A stretch of DNA of 10,911 bases from Sphingomonadales bacterium (GTDB taxonomy: Bacteria; Pseudomonadota; Alphaproteobacteria; Sphingomonadales; Sphingomonadaceae): positions 1 to 10,911 of the forward strand of contig JAGPVK010000244.1 of NCBI GenBank assembly GCA_018067055.1, written 5' to 3'. Shown piece by piece: positions 1 through 7,016 of the stretch. Numbering within the stretch: the stretch's first letter is position 1; every line of letters begins with the position of its first letter. The position numbers and the translations under genes are program-made. The notes beneath the pieces were generated by a model. The model did not search any database. It saw only the letters and a list, made by a program, of their open reading frames with translations, and had not been told where the DNA came from.

Positions 1-714
1 GCGCAAATGAGCCCGCAACGCAATATCTTCCAGATAGTCCGCCTTTTCCCCCAGGAAAACATTGTCGAAATAGCCACCACGATCGACATATTTTCCCGAA
101 ACCCGGAACAATATCTTGTCGTCGATGATCGGTCCGCTGACCGACATTTCCGCGCCATATTCATCACCGGTACCGGCGTGGAGGTTTACATAGCCACCAA
201 AATCATTGCTCGGCATCTTGGTGTTGATGATAATGGCGCCACCGGTCGCATTTCGTCCGTATAATGCGCCCTGTGGACCGCGCAGGACCTCAACGCTTTC
301 CAGATCAAACAGCGGTTGATCAAAGCTGCGCGCATTGGACTGCAGCACATCGTCGACCACCACGGCGACGGGTGGTTCGCCGTTCCGGGTTTGTGACAGG
401 CCACGGATCGAAATGAAATTCGTCCCGGCGTCCTGTGAGTTGGAGAAAGTGACGCCGGTGGTGAGAGCGATGAAATCATCCACTCTCTGGATATTGGCAT
501 CCGCGATGGCCTGTGCGTCGAAGACGGTCTCCGAAATCGGCACGTCGAGCAAAGATTCGTTCCGGCCTCGAGCGGTTACGACAATGACATTATCGTCGAA
601 CGCGCTCTCGGTCGCTTCGGAACCCGCATCTTGTGCGATGGCAGACGGAACGGTCAGAATCCCGCCGATCCCCAAAGCGGTCGTGGCCAATGTTGTACGC
701 AGCAACTTTTTCAT
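1..714 (-). CDS. TonB-dependent receptor, N-terminal part (runs off left edge)
   Basis: This is an outer-membrane active transporter of the TonB-dependent receptor family; only the first 238 residues are in the window and the frame is open to base 1. The ATG at 714 is preceded by a strong GGGGGAAG ribosome site (719-726). The protein opens with a signal peptide: basic MKKLLR, a hydrophobic stretch to about residue 25, and a likely cut after AIA (residue 27). A TonB box, NVIVVTA, sits at 43-49. The plug domain follows (about 52-165), with the family hallmarks SIRGLSQ (102-108) and VEVLRGPQGALYGRNATGGA (141-160). The first barrel strands begin near 172. Binding of substrate outside and TonB/ExbBD energy from the inner membrane drive uptake. 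The substrate cannot be read from this part. It lies 162 bp downstream of a LuxR-type regulator on the same strand, which suggests control by that regulator. The identification is strong; the link to the neighbours is inference. Confidence 0.95.
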   Translation of the reverse strand, partial: MKKLLRTTLATTALGIGGILTVPSAIAQDAGSEATESAFDDNVIVVTARGRNESLLDVPISETVFDAQAIADANIQRVDDFIALTTGVTFSNSQDAGTNFISIRGLSQTRNGEPPVAVVVDDVLQSNARSFDQPLFDLESVEVLRGPQGALYGRNATGGAIIINTKMPSNDFGGYVNLHAGTGDEYGAEMSVSGPIIDDKILFRVSGKYVDRGGYFDNVFLGEKADYLEDIALRAHLR

Positions 715-753
715 CAAACTTCCCCCAGATAGTCTTCAACAATCGATTTCCCT

Positions 754-788
754 TTGTAACAGGAAAAGCTTCGTTGGCTCGGTTACAA
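754..788. promoter_or_regulatory. Spaced inverted repeat upstream of the TonB-dependent receptor, candidate operator
   Basis: Two perfect 7-bp arms, TTGTAAC (754-760) and GTTACAA (782-788), are separated by 21 bp, so their centres are 28 bp apart. They lie 40-74 bp upstream of the receptor start at 714, in the only gap between the regulator gene and the receptor gene. Position and symmetry fit a dimeric activator site, and the adjacent LuxR/MalT-like regulator is the obvious candidate. The arms do not resemble the classical MalT box and I saw no second copy upstream of the amidohydrolase. No convincing sigma-70 promoter could be placed beside it. A 7-bp match of this kind can also arise by chance. 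Confidence 0.35.
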
Positions 789-876
789 TCGGGTGGTTGC
801 GGCTTGAAGATTGGCGGCGGGGGCCATTGCATCCACCCAAACGGGTAGGCACTGCCCTGCTCCGCATCCTGCGCTA

Positions 877-3567
877 TCAGTCGATGAGGTTTTTCTGCCG
901 CGCTACTGCGATCGCCTGGGTGCGGCGATTCACTTCCAGCTTCGAGTAGATATTCTTGAGGTGAAACTTGACCGTATTCTCGGTCAGTTCAAATCTGCGC
1001 GCGATTTCCTTGTTCGAGCGCCCCTGGGCCAGTTGCTCCAGGATTTCATGCTCGCGCGCGCTCAACAGATCGTTGCCAGATTGCGGTCGCACATCGCGGC
1101 GGCGCTTCGACACCTGCGAAACGAAGTTCACCAGCAGAACGCTTTCCTGCTTCAGACTGAGATCGGCTTTCACTCTTCCCAAAATCGGCTTCAGCGCCTC
1201 AAGCCCGACAAAGGGACCGATGATCCGCTGCGGCGCAGCCAGTTCCAGCGCTGCGCGCAAGGCATCGATACTGCGCTCCTGCTTGTCGGATTGCCACAGC
1301 AGCAGCGCCTCGGAAACGAGCAGACGGATCTGGAAGAAGCTGGCACCGCGTTCCTGTCCGTCGCATATGCATTGCCGCACGGCATTCGTGGCGAGCGAAG
1401 GCGACATTGTCCGGGTCGCCGCCAGATTGCAGATTGCGATCAAATGATTCTGCCAATCGCGAACCGAGGTCTTGAGATCGTGCGTGCTCACCCAGCTGGA
1501 AATCTGCTCGGACAATTTCGCGACCTCGTGGGCATGGCCACGAAGATAGGCCCCCCGCATTTTCAGGATGGTCGCCTGCCGTTCCAGCCTTGTCAGATTC
1601 CGGCGTTTTGCCAGTTCGAGCATGCGGTCGCAAAACTCTGCTCCGGTCCCCAGTTCGCCGTGCTGTTCGCAGGCAAAAAAGCCTGCATCCAATCCGACCA
1701 GGTAGATTTCGGTCCAGCCATCATTATTCTCGATATGGGCAAGGACATGCGAGAATTCTTCAATCTCGTTTCGTTCAACATCCCCCGACCAGGTGCGGAT
1801 CGCGAAATCGAGCACCTGCGCCATCCGTTTCAGGCCGCTGTCCGAGCCGAAATTATTCTCCGCCAGTTCGAGGGCTTGCACGATATTCGCTTTCGCCAGG
1901 TCGAACTTGCCCCGATAGAGCGCGAGCGTGGCGGCGTGAATATAGCAGTAATTGAGACCGAGCACCGAACCACTGTGCCGCATCTCGCGAAACGCCAGCT
2001 CCAGATTCTCGTGCGCTCGATCAAGTTCCCCGGTTGAAAAAAGTGCGATGACGGCTTCGCACAACAAGGTACCAGCCTCCAGCGGCGTCCAGTCGTCCAG
2101 CTGCTTGGGCATATCGCGCGCAGCGGTCTGGACCGTCCAGTCGCGATCGTCTTCATAGGCACCGATCATCGAACCCACCAGACGCCGGTCGCGTTCATAG
2201 GCTTCACCGGAACCTGTTGAACGCAAGGCTGCGGATGCGTCGAGCAGACCGCGCGCCTCCTGATATTTGCCGTCCTTGCAGTAGAGATAGGATTTGGCGA
2301 CCATCAGCCTGGCGCTGCTCGATACCAGATATTCGGGTGCCAGTCGAAGCAGGGTTCGCATCACGTTGATACCCTCGGTGAGGATGATCGACCAGCCCCC
2401 GCCATCGAGAATCAGGCGCTCGATCAGGGCATCATCCTCTGCCAGGCGCGCATAGCGTACGGCGGGAATCAGCTGGCCAGCGGCTTCAAACCAGGCGCTG
2501 GCCGCATGATAAATCTCGATGGTGCGACCGGGCGCTTCGGCCAGCAAATTTTCCCGAAGATATTCGGCGACAAGATGATGAAGCCGGGTCCATCCGCCTC
2601 GCGCATCAGTAGGAACCAGCAGAGCGTTGAATGCTTCCAGTTCCCGCAGCATGGCAAGGCTGTTTCTCGAACCCCGAACGGCGTCTGCCAGAGAAGCATT
2701 AAACTGTTCGAGCACGCTCATTTCGAGCAGGAATTCGCGCACGTCCGGCGCGAGCGTGTCGAGCACCTGCTTGGTAAGATAAGAGGCGATCAGGCTCGAC
2801 GAAATGCCCAGGTGAAACGCTGAATCGGGCTGTGCCTGCTTCTGCACCCGCGCCAGTTGCACCGCGACCGGCCAGCCTTCGGTCAGTTCAAAAATCTCGC
2901 GGGCGACGCTTTCCTCGATCTTGTCGCCAAGCGCTGCTTTTGATTCTGCCTTGGTCAGACGCAGCTGTTCTGCGCCGATCTCCAGGGCATCGCCGGCGGC
3001 TACCAGACCCGGCAGATCGATCGACGGAGCCGCTCTGCTGTTCAGAACCAGTGTGAAATTGGCCGGCGATTCCCGAATCATCTGATCGAGCAGCGCGTCC
3101 GTTTCGGGACAGGCTGCGAGATGCATGTCATCGAGGATCAAGACGCAACGACAGGCCCAGTTGCCAATCCGGCGCATCAGGCTGCTCAGAACCACCTGCG
3201 GTCTGGAATCGGGAAAACCGTTCCGCGCGGCGGCTTCGAACTGACCAAGTTCGCCCCCGGCTTCTGCCAGCGCAAGCGTGATATAGGCCAGAAACTGTTC
3301 CGGTGCGGAATCTGCCTCATCCAGGCTGAGCCAGCCGAAGATATCATCCCGGTCGGGCCGCGCCTCGAACCATTGACAAAGCACCGTCGATTTCCCGAAG
3401 CCTGCTGGTGCGATCAGGAAGATCGCCTTGGCAGCCAGTCCTGTTTCCAGCCGTTCGATCAGCCGGGCGCGATCGACCAGGTTGATATAGGGCTTGCTGG
3501 GCGCGAACTTGCTCGCGACGATCCAGCCGTCTTCGCCGCCCATATCCTCTTCGTCCGCCATGCTCAC
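877..3567 (-). CDS. MalT/LAL-type LuxR-family transcriptional regulator (STAND ATPase)
   Basis: An 896-residue cytoplasmic regulator with the layout of MalT-like (LAL) activators. The N-terminal NTPase has a Walker A loop APAGFGKST (53-61), a Walker B CVLILDDMH (141-149), a sensor-like LNSR (175-178) and the STAND motif GWPVAVQLA (231-239). The stretch TRLHHLVAEYLRE (327-339) matches the winged-helix element of this family. Residues about 345-810 are helical and TPR-like, the usual place for inducer binding. A LuxR helix-turn-helix closes the protein (835-896), with LSAREHEILEQLAQG, SNKEIARR and ENTVKFHLKNIYSKL. In this family ATP and an inducer drive oligomerisation and activation of target promoters. 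The start is GTG at 3567 or ATG at 3561 two codons later; neither has a clear ribosome site. It sits between a prolidase-like amidohydrolase gene (100 bp upstream) and a TonB-dependent receptor gene, so these are its likely targets (inference). The inducer is unknown. Confidence 0.92.
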   Translation of the reverse strand: MSMADEEDMGGEDGWIVASKFAPSKPYINLVDRARLIERLETGLAAKAIFLIAPAGFGKSTVLCQWFEARPDRDDIFGWLSLDEADSAPEQFLAYITLALAEAGGELGQFEAAARNGFPDSRPQVVLSSLMRRIGNWACRCVLILDDMHLAACPETDALLDQMIRESPANFTLVLNSRAAPSIDLPGLVAAGDALEIGAEQLRLTKAESKAALGDKIEESVAREIFELTEGWPVAVQLARVQKQAQPDSAFHLGISSSLIASYLTKQVLDTLAPDVREFLLEMSVLEQFNASLADAVRGSRNSLAMLRELEAFNALLVPTDARGGWTRLHHLVAEYLRENLLAEAPGRTIEIYHAASAWFEAAGQLIPAVRYARLAEDDALIERLILDGGGWSIILTEGINVMRTLLRLAPEYLVSSSARLMVAKSYLYCKDGKYQEARGLLDASAALRSTGSGEAYERDRRLVGSMIGAYEDDRDWTVQTAARDMPKQLDDWTPLEAGTLLCEAVIALFSTGELDRAHENLELAFREMRHSGSVLGLNYCYIHAATLALYRGKFDLAKANIVQALELAENNFGSDSGLKRMAQVLDFAIRTWSGDVERNEIEEFSHVLAHIENNDGWTEIYLVGLDAGFFACEQHGELGTGAEFCDRMLELAKRRNLTRLERQATILKMRGAYLRGHAHEVAKLSEQISSWVSTHDLKTSVRDWQNHLIAICNLAATRTMSPSLATNAVRQCICDGQERGASFFQIRLLVSEALLLWQSDKQERSIDALRAALELAAPQRIIGPFVGLEALKPILGRVKADLSLKQESVLLVNFVSQVSKRRRDVRPQSGNDLLSAREHEILEQLAQGRSNKEIARRFELTENTVKFHLKNIYSKLEVNRRTQAIAVARQKNLID

Positions 3568-3667
3568 CCGTTCACCCGCAACTATTCGGTCGGCGTAGCC
3601 CGGAATGGCAGGGCGCGCCAGCGCGTTGGCGAAATTGGTCAGCCGACCCGATTTGCATGCCGGTCAT

Positions 3668-4897
3668 TTAAAGCCGGTTCTTGATAATCGCGCCATCTTT
3701 GACAATGACCGCGATATGCTCGCCCTGATCCTGCAACACCGAAAGATATTCCAGCGGGTTTCGATCGAGAAGCAACAGATCGGCAATCGCACCGCTTTTG
3801 ATCACCCCGAGCTGGTCCACCTGTCCCACAATTTCCGCATTGACCCGGGTTGCCGAATCCAGAATCTGCGCCGGACTCTCCACTTGCGACCGGATCAGGA
3901 ATTCACGCGATTGTTCATCGAAGCTGTCGCCCAGAAGATCGGTACCGAAACCCAGCTTGACCCCCGCCGCCCGGCAAATGCGAATGGATTCGAGCCCGGC
4001 TTCGCGCACCAGCGCCAGCTTTGCCAGCATGGCCTCGCTCCAGCTGCTCTCTGATGCCGTCTCGGCGAGAACTTCATAAGTCGTCAGGGTTGGCACGAGA
4101 TAGGCGCCTTTTGCGGCGGCAAGCTCGGCTGTTGCCTGATCGATCATATTGCCATGCTCGATCGTGCGCACGCCGCATTCCAGCGCGACGCGAATGGCGT
4201 CGGCGCCATAGGCATGAGCCATGACATATGTGCCGCGTCGTTCGGCTTCCTCGACAATCACGGAAATTTCTGACGGGCTGTACTGATTGCGCTCAAGCGG
4301 GTCATGCGGCGAAGATGCACCTCCTGAAACCATGATCTTGATCTGGTCTGCACCCTTGCGCAGTTCTTCGCGCACCGCGCGCCGGACATCGTCAATGCCG
4401 TCGGCAATGCGCGAGGTAAAGGCAAGCGCATGCTGGCAATGACAGACATCATGATCATCGGTCCGGGAACGGAAATCGCCATGACCGCCGGTCTGGCTCA
4501 GCGCACGTCCGGCGATGAACAGACGCGGCCCCTTGATGAGCCCTTCCTCCACCGCCTGCCTGATTCCCCAGTCGGCACCCGCCGCATCCCGCACGGACGT
4601 GAAGCCGCGTTGCAGCATCCTTTCCAGGATACGGACCGCCCGGGCGCTCATCAACGTTGGCGGCACCTCGGCCAGACGGCTGATGTTGGCATCAGCCAGA
4701 AAGGGATGAACGTGGCAATCAATCAGGCCAGCCAGCATGAATCGGCCATTGGCATCGATCCGGGTGGCAGCCGGGCAATCGAGTTTCGGGCCGATCTCGG
4801 CAATCCGCCCGCCTGATATTCTCACATCGACAAGGTCGGAGGCCAGTCCTGCTTCGGTATCGATAATCCGTGCATTGACGAAAAGAATATCGTGCAT
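3668..4897 (-). CDS. Metal-dependent amidohydrolase, prolidase-like (Xaa-Pro/Xaa-Arg dipeptidase type)
   Basis: A 409-residue member of the amidohydrolase superfamily, with the TIM-barrel metal ligands in order: CHVH (H62, H64), the probable carboxylated lysine K187 in QIKIMVSGG, H228 in YVMAHAYG, H248 in TIEHGNMID, and the catalytic aspartate D320 in FGTD. TGGHGDF (136-142) and SGGASSPHDP (191-200) are typical of the subgroup that includes the characterised dinuclear-zinc prolidases and Xaa-Arg/Lys peptidases of Caulobacter and metagenomic Sgx9260 type. The segment DDHDVCHCQH (147-156) is unusually rich in His and Cys. There is no signal peptide, so it should act in the cytoplasm, removing a C-terminal residue from a dipeptide or cleaving a related amide. 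ATG 4897 is the only start after an in-frame upstream stop; its ribosome site is weak. It is the first gene of the minus-strand block with the regulator and receptor. The fold is sure; the substrate is not. Confidence 0.92.
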   Translation of the reverse strand: MHDILFVNARIIDTEAGLASDLVDVRISGGRIAEIGPKLDCPAATRIDANGRFMLAGLIDCHVHPFLADANISRLAEVPPTLMSARAVRILERMLQRGFTSVRDAAGADWGIRQAVEEGLIKGPRLFIAGRALSQTGGHGDFRSRTDDHDVCHCQHALAFTSRIADGIDDVRRAVREELRKGADQIKIMVSGGASSPHDPLERNQYSPSEISVIVEEAERRGTYVMAHAYGADAIRVALECGVRTIEHGNMIDQATAELAAAKGAYLVPTLTTYEVLAETASESSWSEAMLAKLALVREAGLESIRICRAAGVKLGFGTDLLGDSFDEQSREFLIRSQVESPAQILDSATRVNAEIVGQVDQLGVIKSGAIADLLLLDRNPLEYLSVLQDQGEHIAVIVKDGAIIKNRL

Positions 4898-5175
4898 AAT
4901 ATTTTCGCCATATCTGTTCCGGTCCCGGAAAATTCCACGGACCCCAAAATCATATCATCCACATTTTTGCGATCGAGGGAAGCTATCCATTCGGGTGGTA
5001 TGTGCTGAACCTCGATTGTCGGGTGCTTCCATCCGCTTCCGGTTAAATGATGATCAAGCGGCATATCGGTTGGCCAAAACCAAAACCCCCTGCACCCTTG
5101 CCCTGGCTAGCCGGAAGCTTCATTCCGACCACCGGACCAGCGAATTTTTCCACAAATGACTTGAAAAAGAACGTT
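4898..5175. other. Non-coding stretch upstream of the amidohydrolase
   Basis: This 278-bp gap separates the amidohydrolase start from the stop codon of the receptor remnant. It should hold the promoter of the amidohydrolase-regulator block, but I could not place convincing -35 and -10 boxes. A run of T and G on the minus strand (about 5077-5091) and a 10-bp palindrome AGAACGTTCT (5168-5177), overlapping the remnant's stop codon and followed on the minus strand by four T's, are the only visible features. The second may be a weak leftover of the receptor's terminator. A short open frame on the minus strand here has codon use unlike its neighbours and no recognisable family. Confidence 0.5.
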
Positions 5176-5362
5176 CTAGAACTGGATTATGGCCGAGAGT
5201 CGGACGTTGAGCGGGCGCAGCGGCACTTGCTGTTCTTCCTGTCGAACATGGAATGGGTTTCCGAAGAAAAAGCGGTTGCCGAGCGTGATGGTAATATTGT
5301 CGGCTTCGATCCCAATTTCCCAGCGGGGACTGCGCCAGGTCAGCGAAAATCGGCGCTGGCAT
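5176..5362 (-). pseudogene. C-terminal remnant of a TonB-dependent receptor
   Basis: Read on the minus strand toward the TAG at 5176-5178, this gives about 60 residues with the closing strands of an outer-membrane barrel: RFSLTWRSPRWEIGIEADN, then LGNRFFFGNPF, then QQVPLRPLNVRLSAIIQF. The GNxFxFGNPF block followed by PLRPxxxRL and a terminal phenylalanine is a recurrent ending of sphingomonad TonB-dependent receptors. Nothing upstream in this frame continues the barrel: beyond about 5362 the sequence becomes the antisense of a cytochrome peroxidase end. The plug, the signal peptide and most of the barrel are missing, so it cannot make a working receptor. The plus-strand frame over the same bases (5047-5364) is open but looks like a shadow of it. 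The receptor ending is well supported by motif; the exact right boundary is uncertain by about 15 bp. Confidence 0.72.
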
Positions 5363-5374
5363 AATCGGCGCTGG
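5348..5374. repeat. Direct repeat at the junction of two gene remnants
   Basis: AATCGGCGCTGG occurs at 5348-5359 and again at 5363-5374, with CAT between the copies, a 15-bp period. The first copy belongs to the receptor remnant (antisense) and the second to the peroxidase remnant. On the plus strand the repeat creates an in-frame TAA (5362-5364); removing one 15-bp unit would join the two sides without a shift. This is either a slippage duplication or the footprint of the event that joined the two remnants. Confidence 0.8.
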
Positions 5375-5514
5375 ACAACCGCCTGCGTCAGGGAAATCCT
5401 CGCCAGCGGCTCAACCTGTCCAATGCAGACAAGCAGGCGCTGGTCGATGTCATGGCAAGCTTGACGGACACCAGCCTTGCCACCGATATTCGCTTTACCA
5501 ATCCGTTCCGCTGA
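5363..5514 (+). pseudogene. C-terminal remnant of a di-haem cytochrome c peroxidase (MauG/CCP-like)
   Basis: The plus strand, ending at TGA 5512-5514, encodes about 50 residues: ALDNRLRQGNPRQRLNLSN, ADKQALVDVMASLTD, and the ending DIRFTNPFR. This matches the end of bacterial di-haem cytochrome c peroxidases and MauG-like proteins, where LNLS..DK..LV.F...LTD...TD.RF.NPF is a standard C-terminus. The two CxxCH haem sites and the rest of the enzyme are absent. Just upstream the frame is interrupted by TAA at 5362-5364 and then runs antisense to a TonB-receptor end, so the 5' part was lost. The intact enzyme would have been periplasmic, either a peroxidase or a protein-modifying oxidase of the MauG/MbnH kind. 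Family assignment rests on a short tail and should be tested by profile search. Confidence 0.65.
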
Positions 5515-5689
5515 CCGATGCGAACTGCCTTGATCGGGCTGAAAATCAACCGGTATTCTTGATCCTGACACCGCTTTTGCGCGGCACACTTCTGAATCCT
5601 AAAGGTTGTTTTCCAAGCATATCCTTCTAATCTGGCTTTTGCCACGAATGCTTTCTGTGGGAAGAGCGCCGTGATTCAGGGATATCAAC

Positions 5690-5695
5690 AGGGGA
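5690..5695 (+). promoter_or_regulatory. Ribosome binding site that supports the GTG start at 5703
   Basis: AGGGGA sits 7 bases before the GTG at 5703. The next in-frame methionine of the gene is residue 88, so this site is the main argument for the start and for keeping the unusual low-complexity N-terminus. Confidence 0.6.
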
Positions 5696-5702
5696 ACCGG
5701 GC

Positions 5703-6839
5703 GTGAGCAAGAAGACCGACAAGCCAGATCGTGATGCTGAAAAAGTCAGCCCGGAAAATACCAACACCCCGACCGAAGCGCCGCCCGCCAACACCCCCGA
5801 GGCAGACAAGATCGACATTGATTTTTCGCAAGGTCTCGCCGGATTTCTGGCCAGCAACAATATCTCGATCGGCTTCACCTCCTATCAGACCGGGCGCCTC
5901 TATCTGGTTGGCCATGGTGCCGACGGCAAGCTGGCCTTGCATGAGGCGGTCTATCCGCAAGCGATGGGGGTGATCGGTGATGGCGACCGCATCTATCTTG
6001 GCACGTTGACCCAGATCGTCCGGATGGAAAATGTGCTGGCCCCCAGCCAGCGAGCCAACGAGATCCACGACAAGGTCTATGTTCCGCGCAATATGCAGAC
6101 CACCGGCAATATTGATATTCACGAGCTTGGCATAAAGGAAAACGGCAAGATTGTCTTCGTCAACACCCGCTACAGCTGCCTGTGCGAGCCCAGCGTGACG
6201 CACAGTTTCAAGCCGGTCTGGAAACCGGAATTCATCAGCAAGCTGGCAGCCGAAGATCGCTGTCATCTGAACGGCCTGGCGATGGTCGACGGGCAGCCGA
6301 AATATGTCACCGCAGTGTGCCGATCCGATGTCGTCGATGGCTGGCGCGACCGGCGCCATGATGGCGGCGTGATCATCGATGTCGACAGTAACGAAATCAT
6401 GGCCGAGGGGCTGTCGATGCCGCACAGCCCGCGCGTCCACGACGGCAGGCTGTGGGTATTGAACTCCGGCAGCGGCGAGCTGGGCTGGATCAACCCGGCC
6501 GACAGGGCGTTCACGCCGATCGCATTTTTTCCAGGCTTTCTGCGCGGCCTGGCGTTCCACAACGACCATGCTTTTGTCACGCTGTCGAAACCGCGTCACG
6601 GACGGTTCGAAGGTCTGGCACTGGACGACAAGCTCAGGGAAAAAGACGCAGATGCCTGGTGCGGTGTTCAGATCGTGTCACTGGCCAATGGCGACGTCGC
6701 CCAGTGGCTTCGTTTCGACGGCGCGATCACCGAACTGTTCGACATCTGCGTGCTGCCCGGTGTCCAGAACCCGATCACACTCGGCCCGCAATCCGCAGAG
6801 ATAAGAGACTTTCTCACGATCGAGGACCCGCAGTGGTAG
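5703..6839 (+). CDS. TIGR03032 / DUF4915 family protein of unknown function
   Basis: A 378-residue protein that I recognise as the conserved hypothetical family TIGR03032 (DUF4915). No reaction is known for the family; the repeated short beta-strand pattern (GRLYLVG, DRIYLGT, GRLWVLNSG) suggests a beta-propeller. Conserved-looking blocks are NTRYSCLCEPSVTHSFKPVW (154-173), EDRCHLNGLAM (184-194), GLSMPHSPRVHDGRLW (236-251), WVLNSGSGELGW (251-262), FFPGFLRGLAF (275-285) and ELFDICVLPGV (344-354). Residues 1-38 are rich in Pro, Thr, Glu and Lys, probably disordered and outside the family core. There is no signal peptide or membrane segment, so it is probably cytoplasmic. The GTG start has a good ribosome site. 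It lies 188 bp after the peroxidase remnant and 177 bp before the FecR/TPR/barrel gene; a shared role with that gene is possible but unproven. Confidence 0.85.
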   Translation: MSKKTDKPDRDAEKVSPENTNTPTEAPPANTPEADKIDIDFSQGLAGFLASNNISIGFTSYQTGRLYLVGHGADGKLALHEAVYPQAMGVIGDGDRIYLGTLTQIVRMENVLAPSQRANEIHDKVYVPRNMQTTGNIDIHELGIKENGKIVFVNTRYSCLCEPSVTHSFKPVWKPEFISKLAAEDRCHLNGLAMVDGQPKYVTAVCRSDVVDGWRDRRHDGGVIIDVDSNEIMAEGLSMPHSPRVHDGRLWVLNSGSGELGWINPADRAFTPIAFFPGFLRGLAFHNDHAFVTLSKPRHGRFEGLALDDKLREKDADAWCGVQIVSLANGDVAQWLRFDGAITELFDICVLPGVQNPITLGPQSAEIRDFLTIEDPQW

Positions 6840-6950
6840 AGGGATCGTCACTGATGCAAAATCGCATCCACAGCCGCTGAAAGCGCAGCAGTCCGGTGCA
6901 TATGTTCCCGCCAGCATCTGATCCCTCACATGGTCAGCCGATATCCGACA

Positions 6951-6978
6951 TTGCAAATTGTGCGCAATGGCGTCAAAT
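6951..6978 (+). promoter_or_regulatory. Possible sigma-70-like promoter for the FecR/TPR/barrel gene
   Basis: TTGCAA (6951-6956) and TCAAAT (6973-6978) each match 4 of 6 consensus bases and are 16 bp apart. Transcription would start near 6985, giving a leader of about 30 bases before the GTG at 7017. It would also place the ATG at 6930 outside the transcript, in agreement with the start chosen for the gene. The match is weak and could be chance. Confidence 0.25.
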
Positions 6979-7016
6979 ATCCGCATCATTCATTGCTTTG
7001 GGGGTGTGAAGAAGCC

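Noticed and set aside
811..2037. 408-codon plus-strand frame opposite the LuxR-type regulator
   Set aside because: It is entirely antisense to a clearly coding gene, has the composition of a reverse-frame shadow, and shows no domain motif.
3616..3631. GC-rich hairpin CGCCA-N6-TGGCG in the gap between amidohydrolase and regulator
   Set aside because: It is a short stem with no T-run on the minus strand; it is not evidence for a terminator between the two genes.
4822..5064. Minus-strand open frame of 80 codons upstream of and overlapping the amidohydrolase start
   Set aside because: It overlaps the well-supported amidohydrolase N-terminus in another frame, uses many A/T-ending codons unlike the neighbours, and matches no family I know.
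5169..5182. Possible LexA (SOS) box, GAAC repeated
   Set aside because: The alphaproteobacterial LexA site is GAAC-N7-GAAC or GTTC-N7-GTTC. Here the spacing is 6, and the site overlaps the end of a dead gene rather than a promoter.
5047..5364. Open plus-strand frame of 105 codons that looks like a small gene
   Set aside because: Most of it is antisense to a clear TonB-receptor C-terminus and its last part is a broken lead-in to the peroxidase tail. It has no recognisable family and is best seen as a shadow over the deletion scar.
6853..6868. Hairpin GATGC-N6-GCATC just after the TIGR03032 gene, as a terminator
   Set aside because: The stem is only 5 bp and no T-run follows, so it does not meet the pattern of an intrinsic terminator.
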